A stretch of DNA of 64,000 nt from Altibacter sp. HG106. GTDB taxonomy: Bacteria > Bacteroidota > Bacteroidia > Flavobacteriales > Flavobacteriaceae. The stretch lies in assembly GCF_028561755.1 (NCBI RefSeq), contig NZ_JAQQTD010000008.1, positions 1-64,000 on the forward strand. Reading direction: 5' to 3'. Positions 57,897-64,000 of the stretch are shown piece by piece; the first letter of the stretch is position 1, and each line of letters begins with the position of its first letter. Position numbers and translations under genes: made by a program. The notes below the pieces were generated by a model. It made no database searches. It was not told the origin of the DNA and saw only the letters and a program-made list of their open reading frames with translations.

Positions 57897-59386
57897 TATT
57901 TGTTTCGGCCTAAGTACGATCGTATCCACGTTCGCAGCTTGATCTTCCTATCCAGAAAATAGATGGAATATCCACTAGCTATTAGGATCAACAATACGTG
58001 TGCAAAGTATCGCCAAAATGTGTTTTCAACGAAAGATACTAAAAATGCCACGACACAGAGCACTACGCTTCCGAAGAATATTCCGGAGAAACCCGACGGA
58101 AAATAAAACTGATAGCGCCAACGTGTGATGAGGAACATTCCCACGGCATGAAGGCTGTAATGCACAATAAAACTGATGCCCAAGCCTACAAACCCCCAGT
58201 AGTAATACCCAAGCAGGTTCAAGCCAAGCAGTAATGCATTAAAGCCGATCGCTGTTTTGATGAACAGTCGGGAATCTCCTTTCGCGATAATGATATACCC
58301 CATCGACCAGGAGACGGCTCGCAACAGCATGGCCAGTATGCCCCACCGGACAAAGGTGGCGGTAGGATCAAAGGCGTCTGAGTACAACACGTTTATGATG
58401 AAAGGAGCAAAGGCGGTAAACACCACCACGATGGGAACCAACAAAAGAACGGCGATATAGGCCTGTTCAAATACTGTTTGACGAATTCGAAGGATATCAT
58501 CGGAAAGCGCAGAAAGTCTTGGAAAGTAATCGGTGGCCATGGCAGTGAATACCATTCCCACATAGGTATTTAAAATTACGATACCGGCATTGTAGAAGCC
58601 AACTTCGGCGGTACCACTTTGATAACTGATGAAGATCTGAAGTAAGTAGGTAGTTAGCAAGGCAATGAGACCGCTTACGCTAAGGGTCACTCCCAGCCCG
58701 ATCATGCCCTTTCCTTCCTGTAGTGCCACGGCATTGCTCACGCGGGTCTTTGGAAGCGAAATCCTTTCAGAAAAATACAGCGTAACGATCAGGCTAATCG
58801 CGGATGCAATGATAATAACAGGGACAATAGCGTCAATTCCGTAGAAATAATACAACGGAATGGTAAGTGCCAGCGCGATGAAATTACCTAAGACGTTCGC
58901 CTTGGCTAAGGGCGCGTGCTTTTGCAACCCTTGTAAAATGGCCAATCTACTTTTTGTTAGTTGGGTAAAAAGTACCGCCAGGGCCAGCCATCGAATGGGC
59001 GTTGTGAAGGTATCTGCATCAAACGCCCATTGGCTAAACCAAGGGGCACCAATAATCATAATGAGCATTCCTATCACAATCGTTCCCCAAACGAGTCGTT
59101 TTAAAATGGCTGCTTGCCTACTCACCGCTTCCTCGCCCTCATTCTTCTTAGCGTAACTTAATTCTTTAACGGCACTTTTGTCGAGTCCCAACTGAGTGCC
59201 GCTATTCACCAGGTATAGGGTACTGTTTAGAAGTCCTAAGATCCCCATGCCCGACGGACCGATGAGTACGGCCACAAATTTAGAGCGCGCTAACGAGATC
59301 AGAATATTAACTACCTGCACCCCGCCAAAGAGCGAGGTGGCTTTTAATACCTTTCGAAACCCGTTATCTACGTGCTGCTTCTTCAT
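57896..59386 (-). CDS. Polysaccharide flippase 2 (Wzx/MATE-like)
   Basis: A 496-residue inner-membrane protein with about 12-14 hydrophobic helices. It has features of O-antigen translocases (LARSKFVAVLIGPSGMGILGLLN, GTQLGLDKSAVKELSYA). It should move lipid-linked sugar units across the inner membrane. It overlaps the preceding flippase gene by 23 bases and is coupled to the acyltransferase through TAATG. Two flippases in a row are unusual. Confidence 0.85.
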   Translation of the reverse strand: MKKQHVDNGFRKVLKATSLFGGVQVVNILISLARSKFVAVLIGPSGMGILGLLNSTLYLVNSGTQLGLDKSAVKELSYAKKNEGEEAVSRQAAILKRLVWGTIVIGMLIMIIGAPWFSQWAFDADTFTTPIRWLALAVLFTQLTKSRLAILQGLQKHAPLAKANVLGNFIALALTIPLYYFYGIDAIVPVIIIASAISLIVTLYFSERISLPKTRVSNAVALQEGKGMIGLGVTLSVSGLIALLTTYLLQIFISYQSGTAEVGFYNAGIVILNTYVGMVFTAMATDYFPRLSALSDDILRIRQTVFEQAYIAVLLLVPIVVVFTAFAPFIINVLYSDAFDPTATFVRWGILAMLLRAVSWSMGYIIIAKGDSRLFIKTAIGFNALLLGLNLLGYYYWGFVGLGISFIVHYSLHAVGMFLITRWRYQFYFPSGFSGIFFGSVVLCVVAFLVSFVENTFWRYFAHVLLILIASGYSIYFLDRKIKLRTWIRSYLGRNK

Positions 59387-60665
59387 CTACTTGTTTGCGT
59401 TTGTAATAACGAATGACTAAAAAGAGAACCAGCAAAAAGACGGCTATATATCGAATTAAGTGGGCTATTACCACACCTTCCAGTCCGTATACATCAGTGA
59501 GTGTATAGGCCAGTATGTAGAATGCGGCCAGCGAAAAGGCTTCGGAAAAAATAAAGGTTCGCACCATCTTTTTCGCAATAAACTGATGCACGATCACCAA
59601 CGACGCGAGACGAATGAAATCTCCTAGGAGCTGCCACTTAAACAACTCGGTGAGACCCTCGAACCCAGGGTAAATTAAACTCACTACAAACTCGCGAAAA
59701 ATGTACACCAGGATCATTCCCACCCCAAACAATGGAAGCAAGGTTTTGTATATGGACACCAGTTCTTTTTTAAAGCCTTGAGACGATTTGATAGCGGCGA
59801 ACTTCGGAATGACATACAGGGTGAACAGTGCAGTGGAAAATACCATATAGTTTTTCGAAATATTGGTCATCGCCGTCCAGATCCCCGCATCGTTCTGAGT
59901 GATCTTAGTCTCGATCATGCTTCTAACATCGATCTCCACATAATTTAGCAATACCGTTGAGAAAAGTGACATGGCCGAAAATGCTAACAAACTCTTCGCC
60001 ATAGGGGCTTTCAATCGCAGTTTTGAGAACTGCACGTACTCCCGCAATACTTTCAGAAAAATAAACAGCAGTACGGCAATCTGAATAATGGGCGTGAGCG
60101 CAATAGCGATGAGTGCGCCGTCGATATTGTACTGAAGCAAACAAAAGATCATGAGGACCGCGGTCATCAAATAAGCGATCAAATCGATTTTCGCAAAATT
60201 CTTATAGGCCGATAGGCCATTCACCACGCCGTGGAACACCCGCTGCACGGCAATAAATGGTACCATCACCGCCACAAACTTGATGACATAGGCGAGTCTA
60301 TTATCATAGAACAGGCGTTCGCTCAAGAAATCGGCCCCAAAATACAAGATGATAGCACTTCCAATACTTCCCAAGATCACAAAAACCCAGGTGGTCGAAA
60401 ATAGTTTCTGTAATTGGGCTTTGTCTTCTTTGTATTCAGCTAAATACTTGATCACTCCGTTGAATGTTCCCAGAGAAGTGATGGAGGTGAGCATCTGAAT
60501 CAGATTACGGAGGGACCCAATTTGAGCGATCCCTACTTCTCCTACCCACTGTGCTAATAACCGTTGAATAAATAATGAAACCAACAGGCGTATGCTAATC
60601 ACTCCCGCATTCAAGGAGGTCATTTTGAGCAAGAGGTTTTGTTGTATGAACTTCGGAATTCTCAC
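59364..60665 (-). CDS. Polysaccharide flippase 1 (Wzx-like)
   Basis: A 433-residue inner-membrane protein, about 12 helices. [21 protein letters not shown] and the [20 protein letters not shown] segment match WzxE-like O-antigen translocases. The C-terminal end is basic ([14 protein letters not shown]). It differs clearly from flippase 2, so this is not a recent duplication. Its start overlaps the aminotransferase stop by four bases (ATGA). Confidence 0.85.
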   Translation of the reverse strand: MRIPKFIQQNLLLKMTSLNAGVISIRLLVSLFIQRLLAQWVGEVGIAQIGSLRNLIQMLTSITSLGTFNGVIKYLAEYKEDKAQLQKLFSTTWVFVILGSIGSAIILYFGADFLSERLFYDNRLAYVIKFVAVMVPFIAVQRVFHGVVNGLSAYKNFAKIDLIAYLMTAVLMIFCLLQYNIDGALIAIALTPIIQIAVLLFIFLKVLREYVQFSKLRLKAPMAKSLLAFSAMSLFSTVLLNYVEIDVRSMIETKITQNDAGIWTAMTNISKNYMVFSTALFTLYVIPKFAAIKSSQGFKKELVSIYKTLLPLFGVGMILVYIFREFVVSLIYPGFEGLTELFKWQLLGDFIRLASLVIVHQFIAKKMVRTFIFSEAFSLAAFYILAYTLTDVYGLEGVVIAHLIRYIAVFLLVLFLVIRYYKRKQVDEEAARR

Positions 60666-61765
60666 GTAAAGCTATTTACTGCTTCGATAATGTGTTGTGC
60701 TTCAGAATCGGTGAGCATCGGACTCATAGGTAAACTCACCACCTCTTCGTGTATCTTCTCCGTCACCGGAAACGTCAACGAATGAAATTGCGGCATTGCC
60801 TGCTGTCGATGTGGCGGTATGGGATAATGAATTAAAGTGCCCACACCTTTTTCCTTCAAGTGATGGATAAAGCGTTCGCGCTCCTTCACGCGCACCACGA
60901 ACAAATGAAAGACATGCCTTTCCCACTCGGTCACTGTGGGAAGCACTACGAGTGGATTGTTCATGTTGGCCAAATAGGTCTTGGCGAGGACTCGGCGCTT
61001 TTCGTTTTGAGCGTCTAATGACGGCAATTTTTCTAATAAAAAATACGCCTGTAGTTCGTCCAAGCGTGAATTCCCGCCGGGAAGCTCATTGACGTATTTC
61101 GACGACGCGCCGTAATTGCGCAGCAGGGTAATCACTTCTGCCAGGGCGGCGTCGTTCGTGGTAACCGCGCCGGCATCGCCCAAGGCCCCTAAATTCTTCG
61201 TAGGATAAAAACTGAAACCCGCTGCATGCCCCAGATTTCCCGCCCTGATACCTTCGGAAGTCTTAGCTCCGTGTGCCTGAGCCGCATCTTCAATAACCAA
61301 CAGCTCAAATTTTTCGGCAAGGGTGTTTAGGGGTTCTATAGGCGCCAGTTGCCCATAAAGATGCACGGGCATAATTGCCTTTGTTTTCCCGTTGATTGCG
61401 GCCGCTACCGCATCCAGGTTGAAGTTGTAGGTAGTCGCTTCGGCTTCCACCAACACCGGCACCATGCCCGCCTGTTGAATGGCTAAAATGGTGGCGATGT
61501 ACGTATTGGATGCAACAATCACCTCATCACCTTCCGACAGCCTGCCCAACACTTTATATCCTTCTAAGATGAGACGCAAGGCTTCCAGTCCGTTGCCCGT
61601 ACCGATGGCAAACTTAGTTCCGCAGTACGCAGCGTAGTCGGTTTCAAAGTCGTTCACGGCCGTTCCCAGAATATAGTATCCTGAATCTAAAAAGCTTCGA
61701 AACTTCTTTTGAAAAGCGGCTTCGAAGGGCTGGTTTAATTTCTTAAGATCGAGAAACGGAATCAC
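60662..61765 (-). CDS. DegT/DnrJ/EryC1-family sugar aminotransferase
   Basis: A 367-residue PLP enzyme that aminates keto sugars. The PLP lysine is K190 in [17 protein letters not shown], with D160 and Q163 in IEDAAQAHG contacting the cofactor. [19 protein letters not shown] and the C-terminal LIHYPIPPH are typical. FdtB/QdtB act in the Fuc3N/Qui3N pathway and fit with the cupin ketoisomerase at 54458. The regiochemistry is inferred from the neighbour, not seen in the chain. It overlaps both neighbours by ATGA. Confidence 0.88.
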   Translation of the reverse strand: MIPFLDLKKLNQPFEAAFQKKFRSFLDSGYYILGTAVNDFETDYAAYCGTKFAIGTGNGLEALRLILEGYKVLGRLSEGDEVIVASNTYIATILAIQQAGMVPVLVEAEATTYNFNLDAVAAAINGKTKAIMPVHLYGQLAPIEPLNTLAEKFELLVIEDAAQAHGAKTSEGIRAGNLGHAAGFSFYPTKNLGALGDAGAVTTNDAALAEVITLLRNYGASSKYVNELPGGNSRLDELQAYFLLEKLPSLDAQNEKRRVLAKTYLANMNNPLVVLPTVTEWERHVFHLFVVRVKERERFIHHLKEKGVGTLIHYPIPPHRQQAMPQFHSLTFPVTEKIHEEVVSLPMSPMLTDSEAQHIIEAVNSFT

Positions 61766-62763
61766 GTAGTGACGGGCTTTAGTTGGTCGTATTTGTTTGT
61801 TGCAATGCGGTAATTATCTGCGGTGAAACTTCGGGCACCACAGGTTTCTTTCCAAAAGATGAGACCGGTATTCAGTGCCTTTCCGTCGTTTTCGCTAGAA
61901 ATATTAAAATCGAAATAGCGTCTTCCCTCCTTCCAATGATTGATACAGAAATCATACGCCAAATCGAGACTTCCGTAGGCATTTTTACTGGCCTTTCCGG
62001 AAACATACTGTGGATGGACGGTGGTTTTGGTCAGGAACACCGTAGTTCCTGCCACCAGTTCATCCCCTTTATAAACGCTTACTTGTTTGATATTATTGGG
62101 AAAGCGATGCGCTAATAAGCGAATTTCATCCAGACTATGGACGGGTGTTACCTCATGTTTTCTTTTGAGGTTGGGGATGAGTACTTCGTTCCAAAAGCCT
62201 TCAAAGTTTTGATCTACCCGTACCGTTAATTCATTGCGTTTTGCTTTGTTCAAGCCTTCTCTTCGGTTCTTCTGAAAGGGCAGCTGATGTTGATAATCGA
62301 TGACCATCAGCACGTCTTTCTTGGTCAATTCGGCTCCGGCACGATACAGAATATACTCTAATTCATCGCTGGGAAGGCTATGATAGAATGTGGGCGGAAG
62401 TTTAACAGACCAATGAGTGATGCCGTGGTTGTGAAGAAAATGAAGCATCGCTTGCACCGCTTCCCAGACGTCAAAGAGTTTTGCCTGCTCTTGCAACACC
62501 ATGCCCCCGTAGGTAAGTCCGAGATGCGAATAGAGTTCATGACCCTCTTGGTGTGCGGGAACAACTGCAAACAGGCTGCCTTTACGATAGATGCACAGCG
62601 AAAAGTCTTCAAACCGATGGCTGTGATAATCCATAAAATTTCGATGGAAGAGAAAAGTGGCGTTTTTAGCGGTTCCAATAAAGTCGTTCCAATCGTCTGA
62701 AAGCTTCGGCTGATAGCGAATCACTTGAAATTGAGAGAGGATGTCTTCTTCAGGTTGGCCCAC
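61762..62763 (-). CDS. GNAT/FemAB-like N-acyltransferase
   Basis: A 333-residue protein. The second half resembles FemAB-type acyltransferases (double GNAT fold): [26 protein letters not shown] and [24 protein letters not shown]. It is the first gene of a tightly overlapping operon with the aminotransferase, so it may acylate the amino group that enzyme creates (inference). A weak TAGCTTTA box at 62787-62794 is the only promoter candidate in the 130-base spacer upstream. Confidence 0.75.
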   Translation of the reverse strand: MGQPEEDILSQFQVIRYQPKLSDDWNDFIGTAKNATFLFHRNFMDYHSHRFEDFSLCIYRKGSLFAVVPAHQEGHELYSHLGLTYGGMVLQEQAKLFDVWEAVQAMLHFLHNHGITHWSVKLPPTFYHSLPSDELEYILYRAGAELTKKDVLMVIDYQHQLPFQKNRREGLNKAKRNELTVRVDQNFEGFWNEVLIPNLKRKHEVTPVHSLDEIRLLAHRFPNNIKQVSVYKGDELVAGTTVFLTKTTVHPQYVSGKASKNAYGSLDLAYDFCINHWKEGRRYFDFNISSENDGKALNTGLIFWKETCGARSFTADNYRIATNKYDQLKPVTT

Positions 62764-62895
62764 GGAATACGATCGATTAGTAGTTGTAAAGCTAAAATTA
62801 TTTTTACTTATATACAGAGAACCACTTCAAAATATAGCACGCGCACTGCTCGCTTTTGTAATATCAGACCACTTATAGAGATATTCCGAAGCACA

Positions 62896-64000
62896 TTATT
62901 CGTCGTTAGTAACAGCTTCTAATGTGATCGCTCCCTTTTCATCGATATAGGTATAACAACCGTTAGGCGCTCCTTCGTTCAGAATTACAAAGCTTCTATC
63001 GGGTTGGAGCTGTTCGATCAAGGCAGGGTTTTCTGAGAGTTCCGCAAAAATAATTCGAAACAGGTTCACTGAAGAGCGAAACTCCCCGTCCCATTTGGGT
63101 TCGATCGCATCAGGCCAGTGAATGGCCAGCAGACTACTAAACATGGAGTATATTAAGTCGCGGTCTTGCGTTTTGCGATAGATCTGTCGCGTGTATTCCA
63201 TGCCTACAAAACCGCCATGATCGGCAGAAATAATAATAAGCGCCTGAGGATCTTTATCCAGAATGAGGGACACGATTTCTTTAAGCTTCTCGTTGGCATC
63301 TGCCAGTTTTACAAACCATTTCTCCTTTTCTTTTGTGATTCCTTCAGAGGCTTCTTGAGCAGTAGCAATATGTCCCGGGTCAAAAATTTCAATAAAGAAA
63401 AATTGGGGTTGGTCCTCTTGCCTGGTATCCATCCATTTCAGTAGGGGCACCGTCAATTCCCGTCGCTTTCCGAGACCAGTTCCTACATACGAGATATCGT
63501 TGTAATCAAAGTTACAATGGTCGTATCCTAAGGTAGGGCGATTCAGCAGCAAATAAGGGCGTTCCAGCAGCAAATGGGTCTCGTAATTATTGTTTTTTAA
63601 AATTCGCAGCACAGCATTGTCGGTGACAACGAGGTCTCTCAAATGCACCCCTTCGTTAAAGCTTTCCCCACGGTTGTAATAATGGTGCTTCATGGCGAAC
63701 ATAGAGGTATTCGATGTGAGCGTGGAGGGATAATTGCTTCGGAAATTGGGGTAGTACTTCATGCTTTTGGAAGCAAAATACGAGGTCATTTCCGAAGGGT
63801 CCGCATCGTAATAACCACGGCGTAATTCAGAAGGATTTACATAACCATCCGGCTGAATAAAGTAAATGTTGGGAGTATGCGTTAACATAGTTTCCTCAAT
63901 CGCATCAGGCTGAGACAACCAATCGGTGGCGAAGTTCTTGTGTTTTAGCACTTCAGGAACCAAGGTTATGAGTCCGATTCCCGCTAAAATAAATTGAATA
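62896..64000 (-). CDS. Membrane-anchored sulfatase-like enzyme, 5' end outside window
   Basis: The frame stays open to the right edge, where the first visible codons encode a hydrophobic helix (FILAGIGLITLVPEVL), so the gene starts outside and probably has a membrane domain. The soluble part has the alkaline-phosphatase/sulfatase core: YFIQPDGYVNPSELRR with a metal Asp, TLTSNTSMFAM in the nucleophile region, and IIISADHGGFVG with the conserved Asp-His pair. Family members transfer phosphoethanolamine, phosphoglycerol or sulfate groups to envelope glycans. The exact reaction is unknown. Confidence 0.78.
   Translation of the reverse strand, partial: IQFILAGIGLITLVPEVLKHKNFATDWLSQPDAIEETMLTHTPNIYFIQPDGYVNPSELRRGYYDADPSEMTSYFASKSMKYYPNFRSNYPSTLTSNTSMFAMKHHYYNRGESFNEGVHLRDLVVTDNAVLRILKNNNYETHLLLERPYLLLNRPTLGYDHCNFDYNDISYVGTGLGKRRELTVPLLKWMDTRQEDQPQFFFIEIFDPGHIATAQEASEGITKEKEKWFVKLADANEKLKEIVSLILDKDPQALIIISADHGGFVGMEYTRQIYRKTQDRDLIYSMFSSLLAIHWPDAIEPKWDGEFRSSVNLFRIIFAELSENPALIEQLQPDRSFVILNEGAPNGCYTYIDEKGAITLEAVTNDE

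Overview
The window looks like chromosome of a marine-type member of the Flavobacteriaceae (Bacteroidota). The pointers are a giant SprB-repeat/vWA surface adhesin, a family of Bacteroidota promoter boxes (TAnnTTTG, most often TATCTTTG), AT-rich leaders with little Shine-Dalgarno signal except at rpsU, many lipoprotein and TonB-type outer-membrane genes, and families typical of this phylum (DUF2851, DUF3467, CarboxypepD_reg-like, NamZ/DUF1343). All calls come from reading the sequence; no database was searched.

Region 1 (1-11.7 kb) is one giant minus-strand adhesin gene, open past the left edge for more than 3,550 codons. Its parts, from the N terminus, are signal peptide, vWA domain with MIDAS, SprB-type repeats, six three-domain Ig-like super-repeats (two share 503 identical bases), and 128-residue calcium-loop repeats. 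A small secreted Cys-containing protein gene lies just upstream, and upstream of that is a 21-bp-spaced direct repeat that could be a LytTR-type operator.

Region 2 (11.7-28.9 kb) is the information-processing core. prfC faces right. To the left-facing side lie DUF3467, rpoC, rpoB, rplL, rplJ, rplA, rplK, nusG, secE, tRNA-Trp, tuf, tRNA-Thr, tRNA-Gly, tRNA-Tyr, tRNA-Thr, hpf, xerC and rpsU. The tRNA-Thr/Tyr/Gly/Thr-tuf order is the same as the E. coli thrU-tyrU-glyT-thrT-tufB block. The spacers hold two copies of an 84-bp structured repeat, alternative hairpins before rpoB, and two places where a promoter box sits on or inside a terminator hairpin.

Region 3 (28.9-52.6 kb) is envelope and metabolism: a CarboxypepD_reg-like protein, an acyl-CoA dehydrogenase, a helix-hairpin-helix protein, a sodium:alanine symporter, a PspC protein with an RCK potassium channel, DUF2851, DUF202, a cystathionine beta-synthase-type enzyme, a LolC/FtsX-like permease divergent from a NamZ-type muramidase, a YkgJ protein, a lipoprotein metalloprotease, an amidohydrolase, a VOC protein, a beta-barrel/TPR pair, FtsE and a subtilase.

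Region 4 (52.6-64 kb) is a surface-polysaccharide cluster: four glycosyltransferases, a cupin 3,4-ketoisomerase, a DegT-family aminotransferase, a GNAT/FemAB-like transferase, a hexapeptide acyltransferase, two flippases and the end of a membrane-anchored sulfatase-like enzyme. The ketoisomerase and aminotransferase suggest a 3-amino-3,6-dideoxyhexose (Fuc3NAc/Qui3NAc type). No dedicated defence system, prophage, CRISPR array or transposon was seen. The least explained material is regulatory and structural: the adhesin repeats and the tRNA-spacer elements.
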